Shown one piece after another: positions 25,310-32,362 of a DNA stretch of 64,000 bases. How positions within the stretch are numbered: position 1 is the stretch's first letter; the number at the start of each line of letters is the position of its first letter. The notes beneath the pieces were generated by a model, which had not been told where the DNA came from, did not search any database, and was given only the letters and a program-made list of their open reading frames with translations. The translations under genes and the position numbers were made by a program. The stretch is from the NCBI GenBank assembly GCA_963797265.1, contig CAWCOY010000001.1, forward strand, positions 62,001 to 126,000. Reading direction: 5' to 3'. The DNA is from DASUPK01 sp963797265 (GTDB taxonomy: Bacteria; Actinomycetota; Thermoleophilia; Solirubrobacterales; 70-9).

Positions 25310-25802
25310 GGAGAACCCCCGCGTCGCGGTCTGCCCGGGCAGCTATGACCCGGTCACCAACGGCCACCTGGACGTCATCACCCGGGCCGCCCGGGTGTTC
25401 GACAAGGTCGTCGTCGGGGTCGTGAACAACCCGGTCCGCAAGGAGACGACGTTGTTCACCGCCGAGGAGCGGAAGAAATTCATCGAGGACGCCACGGCCG
25501 AGCTCGGCAACGTCGAGGTCGGGGTGATGACCAATCTCCTGGTCGAGTTCGCACGAGACAACGGCGCCACGGCGATCATCAAGGGGCTGCGGGCGATCTC
25601 GGACTTCGAGTACGAGTTCGAGATGAATCAGCTCAACCGCAAGCTCGCCTCGGAGATCGAGTCGATGTACATCTTCGCCTCGGCGAACTACAGCTTCCTC
25701 TCGTCCACCGGGGTGAAGGAGATCGCCACCTTCGGAGGGGATGTCGGCGATCTGGTGCCCGGTCCGGTTGCAAAAGCGCTTGCGGAACGCCTCTCGCGCT
25801 GA
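25302..25802 (+). CDS. coaD: Phosphopantetheine adenylyltransferase
   Basis: Fourth step of CoA synthesis. The 166 residues contain the nucleotidyltransferase (T/H)xGH motif in YDPVTNGHLDVITRAARVF, KGLRAISDFEYEFEMNQLNRKL and the ISSTxVKEI-type motif SSTGVKEIATFGGDV. ATG 25302 lies inside the end of rsmD; normal length. Confidence 0.97.
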   Translation: MSEENPRVAVCPGSYDPVTNGHLDVITRAARVFDKVVVGVVNNPVRKETTLFTAEERKKFIEDATAELGNVEVGVMTNLLVEFARDNGATAIIKGLRAISDFEYEFEMNQLNRKLASEIESMYIFASANYSFLSSTGVKEIATFGGDVGDLVPGPVAKALAERLSR

Positions 25803-25883
25803 TCCTCCGTGCGTGGGGGGTGGGCGGACGCTTGCAGATCGGCGAAGAAGGGCCGCCCGGAGCCGACGACTTTGCCCGATGCG

Positions 25884-25889
25884 TAAGCT
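25884..25889 (+). promoter_or_regulatory. -10 hexamer TAAGCT before the sepIVA-like gene
   Basis: TAAGCT lies 13 nt before ATG 25903, giving a leader of about 6 nt. There is no clear -35. Confidence 0.4.
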
Positions 25890-25902
25890 TTAGCGACCTC
25901 AG

Positions 25903-26370
25903 ATGGACGTTCTAGTACTGATCGACAAGCTCGACGACCTGGTCCACAACGCGCGGCCCGTGCCGCTCACGGACCAGGTGCGCGTCGACCGCGAGGAGAT
26001 CTACGACCTCCTCGACCAGATGCGCGCCACGATCCCCGAGGAGATCAAGCAGGCCCGCTGGATCGTCAAGGAGCGCCAGGAGATGCTCGCCGAGGCGAAG
26101 CGCGAGGCCGAGCGGATCGTCAAGGAAGCCCGCGAGCAGCAGGCCCGCCTCGTCGCCAACGAGGAGATCACGCGGCAGGCCGAGCGGGCCGCCGAGGAGA
26201 TCGTCGAGGAGGCCCGAGAGCGCGAGCGTGAGATCCGGCTCGGCGCCGAGGACTACGCGGACGACATCCTCTCGACGCTCGAGGTCAACCTCCAGAAGTT
26301 CCTGCAGGCTGTGCAGCGCGGCCGCGACCGGCTCCAGGGCCGCGAGCGCGAGCCCTCCGAGATCGGCTAG
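25903..26370 (+). CDS. SepIVA/DivIVA-like coiled-coil protein
   Basis: A 155-residue, almost entirely helical acidic protein. The N-terminus (LDDLVHNARPVPLTDQVRVDREEIYDLLDQMRATIPEEIKQARWIVKERQEML) and the C-terminus (YADDILSTLEVNLQKFLQAVQRGRDRL) match both ends of mycobacterial SepIVA (septum and polar envelope protein). The middle coiled coil (KREAERIVKEAREQQARL...) is much shorter than in mycobacteria (about 245 aa). Likely role: scaffold in septation or cell-envelope growth, from homology by memory. Placement after coaD is common in Actinomycetota. Confidence 0.75.
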   Translation: MDVLVLIDKLDDLVHNARPVPLTDQVRVDREEIYDLLDQMRATIPEEIKQARWIVKERQEMLAEAKREAERIVKEAREQQARLVANEEITRQAERAAEEIVEEAREREREIRLGAEDYADDILSTLEVNLQKFLQAVQRGRDRLQGREREPSEIG

Positions 26371-26978
26371 AGCAGCTCCACTCGCCGGCTCTCGATCTCG
26401 TAGACGGCCGGGACGACCTGCAGCCTGCCCGCCTCGACGGCCGGCGCGATGATCGGGCCCCTTCCCGCGATCTCGGCTGCTTGGGCACGGGCGTTGGCCT
26501 CCACGCAATCCGGCACAGTGCGCCGATCGGCCGGGAGCGACTCGACCGCGGGCACGACCGCATCGACCATTGGCCCGATCGCTCCGTACTCGTCGGGCGG
26601 GTAGGTCCGTCTGCCGTCCGCGACCTCGATCGCAGCCTTCACCGCTCCGCAGTCGGTATGCCCGAGCACCATCACCAGCTTCACGCCGAGAAGGGCGACC
26701 GCGAACTCGGTGCTGCCCAGCGTTCCAGTGTCGAGGGTGTTGCCGGCGACTTTGGAGACGAACAGATTGCCGCGATCGAGGTCGAAGGCCAGGGCGGCCG
26801 AGACGCGCGAGTCGGCGCAGGAGATGATCGCCGCGAAGGGCCGTTGCCCGTCCGCGTGCCGCTCGCCCAGCGGTGAGAGGTTGCGCAGCGCCTGCGTCCC
26901 CGCCCGATGTCGCTCATTGCCGGCCTGCAGGGCGGCGAGTGCAGCGGCGGGCGTCTCGGGATAGGCCTCACTGTTCAT
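26367..26978 (-). CDS. Beta-carbonic anhydrase
   Basis: Zinc enzyme interconverting CO2 and bicarbonate. The 203 residues have the zinc ligands in SCADSRV (Cys, with the Asp-Arg dyad) and GHTDCGAV (His and Cys), and the core KVAGNTLD...GSTEFAVALLGVKLVMVLGH. ATG 26978 was chosen because TAGGTT ends 10 nt upstream. Its stop overlaps the sepIVA-like gene end by 4 nt, tail to tail. Divergent from the APH-like gene, with the two -10 hexamers only 4 bp apart. Confidence 0.92.
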   Translation of the reverse strand: MNSEAYPETPAAALAALQAGNERHRAGTQALRNLSPLGERHADGQRPFAAIISCADSRVSAALAFDLDRGNLFVSKVAGNTLDTGTLGSTEFAVALLGVKLVMVLGHTDCGAVKAAIEVADGRRTYPPDEYGAIGPMVDAVVPAVESLPADRRTVPDCVEANARAQAAEIAGRGPIIAPAVEAGRLQVVPAVYEIESRRVELL

Positions 26979-26988
26979 TGAGTGCGGC

Positions 26989-26994
26989 AACCTA
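26989..26994 (-). promoter_or_regulatory. -10 hexamer TAGGTT of the carbonic anhydrase gene
   Basis: Reads TAGGTT on the minus strand, 10 nt before ATG 26978. It lies 4 bp from the divergent TAGGCT at 26999, so RNA polymerase binding at the two promoters must be mutually exclusive. Confidence 0.5.
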
Positions 26995-26998
26995 CAAC

Positions 26999-27004
26999 TA
27001 GGCT
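26999..27004 (+). promoter_or_regulatory. -10 hexamer TAGGCT of the APH-like gene
   Basis: TAGGCT ends 6 nt before ATG 27011; leaderless spacing. Confidence 0.55.
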
Positions 27005-27010
27005 CAGCGC

Positions 27011-28060
27011 ATGGAGGAGCTCGGCGACGGCGTCCGGGAAGTGCTCTCCGACCTCGGCATCGACGCGGCGGAGGTCAGTTTGACTCGCATCCAGGGCGGG
27101 GCGTCCCGCGAAACCTGGCTCGTCGAGGGCGATGCCGGTCGCTGGGTGCTCCGCCGCGACCCGAAGGACTCCGTCTCGCTCGTGCCGATGGCCGATGAGT
27201 TCGCGCTGATCTCGCGGGCGGCGGAAGCCGGTGCGCCCGTCCCCGAGCCCCTGGCCTTCGAGCCCGACGGCGGCCGCTTCGGCTCACCGGGCCTGCTGAT
27301 GGCTCACGTCGAGGGGACGTCGGTCGCCCCCAGGATCCTGCGCAAGCCCGAGTATGAGCACGCCCGGTCGGGGCTCACCGAGCAGCTCGCGGGCGCGCTC
27401 GCCAGCATCCACGCAATTGATCCGGCGACCCTGAACGGCGTCCTGCCCAAACCTGAAACGGGTGGCTCCTCGGCTCCGCCTGCGGAGCCCCCTCGCGTAT
27501 GGGATCCGGCACTCGCCCAGATCGCCGAGTGGGAGCGCCAGCTCGACGAGATCGGCGAGCCGCTGCCGGCGGTTGAGCTCGGGTTGCGCTGGCTGCGAGC
27601 CAACGCGCCCGAACCCGTTGAGCCTCGGCTCGTCCACGGCGACTTCCGGCTCGGGAACTTCATCGTCGACGAGCGCGGCCTGGCGGCGGTGATCGACTGG
27701 GAGCTCGCGCACCTCGGTGATCCGGCCGAGGACGTCGGCTGGCTCTGCATTCGCTCCTGGCGCTTCGGCAACGACGATTGTCCGGTGGCGGGGGTGGGAC
27801 AGCTAGATCAGTTCGCGGCGGCCTACGAGTCCGCCGGCGGCGCCCCCATCGATCTCGACCGCGTCCGCTACTGGGAGGCGTTCGGGAACGTCAAGTGGGC
27901 GGTGATCTGCGCGCGGCAGGCACACGACCATCTGACGGGGGTGCGCCGCAGCCACGAGCTCGCCTCGCTGGGCCGGCGGATCTGCGAGCCGGAGTGGGAC
28001 CTCCTGCAGCTCGTCAAGGGCGCGGCGAGCCCTGGACGCGAAGCTGAGGATGTCGTCTGA
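27011..28060 (+). CDS. Phosphotransferase family protein (APH/ACAD10-like)
   Basis: A 349-residue kinase-fold protein. The N-lobe has IQGGASRETWLVEGDAGRWVLRRDP and the catalytic loop is LVHGDFRLGNFIVD, with the metal Asp in AAVIDWELAHLGDPAEDVGW. Members next to a DUF6285 gene often occur with acyl-CoA dehydrogenases, so a role in acyl or hydroxy-acyl metabolism is more likely than drug resistance. The inter-lobe linker (APPAEPP) contains the palindrome at 27472-27489. The 3' end overlaps the DUF6285 gene by 11 nt. Confidence 0.88.
   Translation: MEELGDGVREVLSDLGIDAAEVSLTRIQGGASRETWLVEGDAGRWVLRRDPKDSVSLVPMADEFALISRAAEAGAPVPEPLAFEPDGGRFGSPGLLMAHVEGTSVAPRILRKPEYEHARSGLTEQLAGALASIHAIDPATLNGVLPKPETGGSSAPPAEPPRVWDPALAQIAEWERQLDEIGEPLPAVELGLRWLRANAPEPVEPRLVHGDFRLGNFIVDERGLAAVIDWELAHLGDPAEDVGWLCIRSWRFGNDDCPVAGVGQLDQFAAAYESAGGAPIDLDRVRYWEAFGNVKWAVICARQAHDHLTGVRRSHELASLGRRICEPEWDLLQLVKGAASPGREAEDVV
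27472..27489. repeat. Palindrome inside the APH-like gene
   Basis: GGCTCCGC-CT-GCGGAGCC, perfect 8-bp arms, in the codons of a poorly conserved linker. It shares its GGCTCC/GGAGCC arms with the palindrome in ribE. Confidence 0.5.
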
Positions 28061-28427
28061 AGTGGGGCAGGACCGGCCGACAGCAGCGGAGCTGCTCGAC
28101 TCGGTCGCCGAGTACATGTTCGCCGAGCTTCGCCCCGAGGTTCCACGGGAGCAGCGCTTCAAGGTGCTGGTGGCGGCCAACGTCTGCGCCGTGGTCGCCC
28201 GGGAGCTCCGGGCGGGGAAGAAGCCGGACGACGAGGACCTGGCGCTCTTTCGCGAACTACTCGGGAAGCAGGTCGAGGACCCCCGCACCGCGGCGGCGTA
28301 CCTCGCCGAGCGCATCCGCGCGGGCGAGCTGGATGACCGGATCGACGAGCTCGCCCCGCGGCTCGAGGAACACATCCGCCGCAAGTTGGAGATCGCCAGG
28401 CCGGGCTACGCAGAGGGCGGTCCCTGA
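28050..28427 (+). CDS. DUF6285 domain protein
   Basis: A 125-residue helical protein (RPTAAELLDSVAEYMFAELRPEVPREQRFKVLVAANVCAVVARELRAG...YLAERIRAGELDDR). The family is small, has no known function, and is typically encoded directly after an APH-like phosphotransferase, as here (11-nt overlap). Likely a partner or regulatory subunit of that kinase, inferred from the constant adjacency. Confidence 0.75.
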   Translation: MSSEVGQDRPTAAELLDSVAEYMFAELRPEVPREQRFKVLVAANVCAVVARELRAGKKPDDEDLALFRELLGKQVEDPRTAAAYLAERIRAGELDDRIDELAPRLEEHIRRKLEIARPGYAEGGP

Positions 28428-28519
28428 AGCCGAGCGAAACCTTGCCGTAAGCACCGGGTTGCAGAGCTTAAGCCGTACTTGGCTCGTTCAGCTCATAGGA
28501 AGCAACCCACAAGGGAGCG

Positions 28520-28969
28520 ATGAAGATGATGGGACGCATCAAGAGGCACCTTTCGCCGGGGCTCGTGCTCGGGCTGATCGCGATTGTGATCGCCGTGGGC
28601 GGCAGCTCGTTCGCGATCGCGCAGACCGGCAAGAAGGAGACGCTGAGGACACGGTTCGGTGGGGCCACCCAGCAGGTGGTCCAGTCGGTGAACTTGCTTC
28701 CGGCGACCACGAACAACGGTGTCTCGGACTTCACCGTCACCTGCCCGTCGAGCTCGAAGCTTGGCCCGGGTGTGGCGATCGGCGGCGGAGTGATCGACAC
28801 CCGGCCGCCTGACGCCACCAGGAACCTGGTGCCCCTCGAGGAGAAGACCGACGGCCCGGCGGGCACGAGCGCCTGGCTGTTCGAGTTCGACAACGACACG
28901 AATGTGGCGCTGCCGGTCGAGCTGCGCGTGCTCTGCACGTACAGCAAGCTGAACACGAAGCGCGGCTAG
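28520..28969 (+). CDS. Exported protein with Thermoleophilia-type N-terminus
   Basis: A 149-residue protein with signal segment LSPGLVLGLIAIVIAVGGSSFAIA (residues about 10-33), the same SP-x-x-V...A-x-GG-x-x-x-A pattern as the protein at 19664. The mature part has two cysteines (VTCPSS and RVLCTYS) and ends NTKRG, a probable beta-rich small domain. ATG 28520 has AGGGA 9 nt upstream (caagggagcgATG). The 92 nt before it (28428-28519) show no other gene. Function unknown. Confidence 0.7.
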   Translation: MKMMGRIKRHLSPGLVLGLIAIVIAVGGSSFAIAQTGKKETLRTRFGGATQQVVQSVNLLPATTNNGVSDFTVTCPSSSKLGPGVAIGGGVIDTRPPDATRNLVPLEEKTDGPAGTSAWLFEFDNDTNVALPVELRVLCTYSKLNTKRG

Positions 28970-29011
28970 CACGCGCAGCCGCGAGCCGGTGTCCCGAGGG
29001 CACGGGCTGAG

Positions 29012-29043
29012 GGAGCGGCTCCCTCTCGGAGGGGGCCGCTTCC
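29012..29043 (+). terminator. Terminator-like hairpin between convergent genes
   Basis: Bases 29012-29043 fold into a stem of about 14 bp (GGAGCGGCTCCCTC with GGAGGGGGCCGCTTCC, including two G-T pairs) just before the enoyl-CoA hydratase stop, between convergent genes. No T-run. Confidence 0.5.
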
Positions 29044-29056
29044 GCTTCCATGGCGC

Positions 29057-29911
29057 TCAGAGGCCTGTCTCGTGGCTCCCGGCGCGTCCCGCGTCCGTTT
29101 TCTCGTAGAAGCGCCCGAGTAGTTCCATCGTCTCCTCCGGATCGGCGCAGGTGTAGGCGTTCCAGGCCTCGGCGCGGAGCTGCTCGTCGATGGTCTTGCC
29201 GACCGTGTCGAGGATGGTCTGCTTCGCCGAGCGCACCGCCCGCTGCGAGTTGCGCAGGATCTGCCGGGCGACGGTCTCGGCCTCGTCCATCAGCGCGTCG
29301 TGCGGGACCACCTTCGAGACCAGATTCCACTCGAGCGCCTGGGCCGCGTCGATCGGCTCCGCGGTGAGCAGCATGTGCATGGCGACGCCGACACCGGCCG
29401 AGTTGACCAGCCGCACGATGCCGCCGTCGCCGTGGTGGAAGCCGCGGCGCGCCTCGAAGGAGCCGAACATCGCGCGGTCCGAGGCGATCCGGATGTCGCA
29501 GGCGAGCGCTGTCTCGAAGCCGCCGGCGAGAGCCCAGCCATTGATCGCGCCGATGATCGGCTTGGAGATCCGGTGCATGCCGCGGGTGAAGCCGTTCAGG
29601 CCGAGCTCGGCGATCTGCCGCAGGTCGTCGGGCTTCTGGTCGACGATGATCGGCGGGATGTACTCCTTCAGGTCGGCGCCGGCGCAGAAGGCATCGCCGG
29701 CCCCGGTCAGGATCGCGACGTCCACCGAGTCGTCATCGTCGAAGTCGGCCCAGGCAGCGATCATCGCGCGGTGCACCTCCGGGCTCACGGCGTTGCGAGC
29801 CTCGGGCCGGTTGATCGTCAGATAGGCGATCGGGTCGCGCTTCTCGTAGAGGACGACTCCCTCGTCCGCCGATGGCGGCGGCCCGGGCCGCTCCGGGTTG
29901 TGGTGGGTCAT
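29057..29911 (-). CDS. Enoyl-CoA hydratase/isomerase family protein
   Basis: A 284-residue crotonase-fold protein: AYLTINRPEARNAVSPEV, AILTGAGDAFCAGADLKEY (oxyanion hole) and KPIIGAINGWALAGGFETALACDIRIAS (second oxyanion-hole Gly). The catalytic area reads RGFHHGDGGIVRL, in which the usual hydratase Glu pair is not obvious, so isomerase or another crotonase activity is possible. It lies 10 nt downstream of a methyltransferase gene on the same strand. Confidence 0.87.
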   Translation of the reverse strand: MTHHNPERPGPPPSADEGVVLYEKRDPIAYLTINRPEARNAVSPEVHRAMIAAWADFDDDDSVDVAILTGAGDAFCAGADLKEYIPPIIVDQKPDDLRQIAELGLNGFTRGMHRISKPIIGAINGWALAGGFETALACDIRIASDRAMFGSFEARRGFHHGDGGIVRLVNSAGVGVAMHMLLTAEPIDAAQALEWNLVSKVVPHDALMDEAETVARQILRNSQRAVRSAKQTILDTVGKTIDEQLRAEAWNAYTCADPEETMELLGRFYEKTDAGRAGSHETGL

Positions 29912-29921
29912 CGGGCTCCTC

Positions 29922-30464
29922 TCAGTCGTAGGTGGCTCGAACGACGGCCAGGTCGTCGGCGGTCCAGGTGACCTCCCCGTCGCACCACTCGGCGAGCTCC
30001 TGCGCGGTGTCGGGGAAGTCGAAGCCCGGCTCGATCGGCGTGACCTGCTGATCGGCCTTGACCACGTCCCCGATCACGAGCGACCGCGACTGCTCGCGCA
30101 CGCGCCTGAACAGGGTGCGCTTCGCGTCGTCCTGGAGATGGTGGACCGAGAGCACCGAGATCACGAGGTCCCAGGGCCCATCGGGCAGCGGGTCCTCCAT
30201 CCGGGCCAGCTGGACGTCGTCGTACTCCTCGCGCAGCCGGTAGACCATGTCCGGGCTCGAGTCGAGCCCGATCACCCAGGCGTCGGGGTACGCCTCGAGC
30301 AGTACCCGAGTGGTCTCGCCGGTGCCCATGCCGAGCTCGAGGACTCGGTCGGGCGGGAAGGGGACCGCATCGATCGTGGCCCTCTGGAGCTCGTCATAGC
30401 GCGGGACCTCGGCCCGGATCTCCTCCAGGTAGGTCTCCGGGTTCCAGTGGAATTGCGCGCTCAA
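29922..30464 (-). CDS. Class I SAM-dependent methyltransferase
   Basis: A 180-residue protein from TTG 30464: FHWNPETYLEEIRAEVPRYDELQ, SAM motif I VLELGMGTGETTRVLL, the acidic loop GLDSSPDMV and motif IV WDLVISVLSVHHL. Substrate unknown. A GTG at 30524 is in frame but lies inside the divergent DUF177 gene, so I prefer TTG 30464; TACCTA lies 6 nt upstream of it. Probably co-transcribed with the enoyl-CoA hydratase gene. Confidence 0.8.
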   Translation of the reverse strand: MSAQFHWNPETYLEEIRAEVPRYDELQRATIDAVPFPPDRVLELGMGTGETTRVLLEAYPDAWVIGLDSSPDMVYRLREEYDDVQLARMEDPLPDGPWDLVISVLSVHHLQDDAKRTLFRRVREQSRSLVIGDVVKADQQVTPIEPGFDFPDTAQELAEWCDGEVTWTADDLAVVRATYD

Positions 30465-30474
30465 GGTGACTAGG

Positions 30475-30480
30475 TACCCT
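30475..30480 (+). promoter_or_regulatory. -10 hexamer TACCCT of the DUF177 gene
   Basis: TACCCT ends 8 nt before GTG 30489. The opposite strand carries TACCTA (30472-30477) for the divergent methyltransferase, so the two promoters overlap. Confidence 0.5.
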
Positions 30481-30488
30481 CGAAGCGA

Positions 30489-31010
30489 GTGTATGGGGAA
30501 GCCAAAATCCTCGATCTCGAGCACCTGGGGCTGTCCTCAGGACAGGCCCGCGCGCTCGATCTCGAAGTGGGGCTCCACCCGATCGAGCTCGGCGGCCAGA
30601 CCTACGCGCCGGCGGGTGGCGGAAGCGAGGCCCGGCTGGATGTCTCCCGAACGAGCAGCGGCTACGCGCTCCGGCTTCGCTTCTCCACCCAGCTGACCGG
30701 TCCGTGCGTTCGCTGCCTCGAGGAGGCCGCGACGGACCTCCAGATCGACGCGCGGGAAGTCGACCAGCCACCCTCCGCCGACGAGGAGCTCCGCAGCCCC
30801 TACGTCTCCGAGGGTGAGCTGGACGTCGGCCGGTGGGGCAACGACGCCCTCGTCCTCGCATTTCCCGCACAGCCCATTTGCCGCCCCGACTGCGCCGGCC
30901 TCTGCTCCGTCTGCGGCGAGTCACTCAACGGCGCCGATCCCGAGGCGCACCGCCACTCGCAGGGCGGCGACCCGCGGATGGCGAAGCTCAGGGATCTGAG
31001 GCTGGACTGA
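30489..31010 (+). CDS. DUF177 protein (YceD family)
   Basis: A 173-residue protein linked to 23S rRNA accumulation in other bacteria. The N-terminus has LHPIELGGQTY and the middle SGYALRLRFSTQLTGPCVRCLEEAATDLQID. The C-terminus has ICRPDCAGLCSVCGESLN, the C-x3-C-x3-C-x2-C group of YceD. In most bacteria rpmF follows at once; here a threonine aldolase gene lies between. GTG 30489 is at leaderless spacing. Confidence 0.9.
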   Translation: MYGEAKILDLEHLGLSSGQARALDLEVGLHPIELGGQTYAPAGGGSEARLDVSRTSSGYALRLRFSTQLTGPCVRCLEEAATDLQIDAREVDQPPSADEELRSPYVSEGELDVGRWGNDALVLAFPAQPICRPDCAGLCSVCGESLNGADPEAHRHSQGGDPRMAKLRDLRLD

Positions 31011-32063
31011 GTGCCGTCCACGACGCTGCTCAACTTCTATTCGGACACCCAGACTCGCCCTAGCGAGTCCATGCGAGCCACGATGGCTGCCGCCGAGGTG
31101 GGCGACGAGCAGCGGGGGGAGGACCCGACCACCAGCGAGCTCCAGCGGCGGGTCGCGGCGCTGCTCGGGAAGGAGGCCGCGGTCTTCCTGCCGTCCGGGA
31201 CGATGTGCAACGAGATCGCGATCCGAATTCACGTGCGGCCCGGCGGCGAGGAGGTCTTCATCGGTAGGCGAACGCATCCGCTCGAGGCCGAGGCGGGCGG
31301 GCCGGCGGCGCTCTCGGGCGCGGTCCTCACCGTGCTCGACGGCGAGCGCGGCACCTTCACCGCCGACACCCTGGACGCCGCCATCCGCGCTCACCCGCGC
31401 ACCAATCGATATGTGCCGCACCCGCGCCTCGTTTGCGTCGAGCAGACGACCAATCTCGCCGGCGGGACGGTCTGGCCGCCGGAGCGCATGCGCGGCGTCC
31501 TCGATGTCGCCGGTGAACACGAGCTCCGCGCCCACCTCGACGGCGCAAGGCTGCTGAACGCCGTGGTGGCCAGCGGCGTCTCCGCCTCAGAGTGGGCGAC
31601 CGGCTTCGACTCGGCCTGGATCGACTTCAGCAAGGGGCTCGGGGCACCGGTCGGCGCCTGCCTGGCGGGCTCCGAGAACTTCATCGCGGAGGCATGGCGC
31701 TGGAAGCAGATGCTCGGCGGGGCCATGCGCCAGTCGGGGATCCTGGCTGCGGCGGCCCTCTACGCGCTCGATCACAACGTCGAGCGCCTCGCCGAGGATC
31801 ACGCGCGCGCCCGCCGCCTGGCGGAGGGGCTCGCCGCGCTTCCTGGCATCGAACTCGACCCGGACCTGGTCGAGACGAACATCGTGGTCTTCGATGTCGC
31901 CGACGCGGCCGATCTCTGCCGCCGCCTCGAGGCCGAGGGCGTACGCATGGGGGCTCTGGACGAGCGCACGGTGCGTGCCGTCACGCACCTCGACTTGGAC
32001 GATGAGGGCATCGAGCGCGCAGTGGAGGCCGCCCGCGCTGCTGTTTCCGCGGGTGTCGGCTGA
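31011..32063 (+). CDS. Low-specificity L-threonine aldolase family PLP enzyme
   Basis: Cleaves threonine or related beta-hydroxy amino acids to glycine and an aldehyde. The 350 residues have FYSDTQTRPSESMRATMAAAEVGDEQRGEDPTTSELQ, FLPSGTMCNEIAIR, LVCVEQTTNLAGGTVWP, the Asp of AHLDGARLLNA and the PLP lysine in IDFSKGLGAPVGACL. GTG 31011 directly abuts the DUF177 stop. Insertion between the DUF177 gene and rpmF is unusual; the close abutment suggests translational coupling. Confidence 0.9.
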   Translation: MPSTTLLNFYSDTQTRPSESMRATMAAAEVGDEQRGEDPTTSELQRRVAALLGKEAAVFLPSGTMCNEIAIRIHVRPGGEEVFIGRRTHPLEAEAGGPAALSGAVLTVLDGERGTFTADTLDAAIRAHPRTNRYVPHPRLVCVEQTTNLAGGTVWPPERMRGVLDVAGEHELRAHLDGARLLNAVVASGVSASEWATGFDSAWIDFSKGLGAPVGACLAGSENFIAEAWRWKQMLGGAMRQSGILAAAALYALDHNVERLAEDHARARRLAEGLAALPGIELDPDLVETNIVVFDVADAADLCRRLEAEGVRMGALDERTVRAVTHLDLDDEGIERAVEAARAAVSAGVG

Positions 32064-32124
32064 GCGCGAACGTCCCGGACCTGCCCCTGTACGGGGTATC
32101 GGGGGACGTTCGGCAGGCGGCCGC

Positions 32125-32130
32125 TATCCT
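32125..32130 (+). promoter_or_regulatory. -10 hexamer TATCCT of rpmF
   Basis: TATCCT ends 10 nt before ATG 32141; the same hexamer precedes rpmB. Confidence 0.55.
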
Positions 32131-32140
32131 CCCGCCCCTC

Positions 32141-32362
32141 ATGGCGGTCCCCAAGAAGCGACAGTCGAGGACGCGGCGCGACAAGCGGCGCGCCCAGCAC
32201 AAGGTCTCGGCACCGCGGCTGAACGAGTGCCCGCGCTGCCATAGTCCGCGCCTGCCGCACCGAGTCTGCCCGACGTGCGGGACCTACGCGGGTCGTGAGG
32301 TGATCCGCCACGAGGCGCCCGAGGCGGCGCCGACGGGCGGAGAGCCCTCAGCTTCCGAGTAG
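32141..32362 (+). CDS. rpmF: Ribosomal protein L32
   Basis: A 73-residue 50S protein: MAVPKKRQSRTRRDKRRAQHK followed by a four-cysteine zinc ribbon (CPRCHSPRLPHRVCPTCGTY), so zinc-binding. An acidic 15-residue tail is extra. plsX starts at the next base after the stop. Confidence 0.96.
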   Translation: MAVPKKRQSRTRRDKRRAQHKVSAPRLNECPRCHSPRLPHRVCPTCGTYAGREVIRHEAPEAAPTGGEPSASE

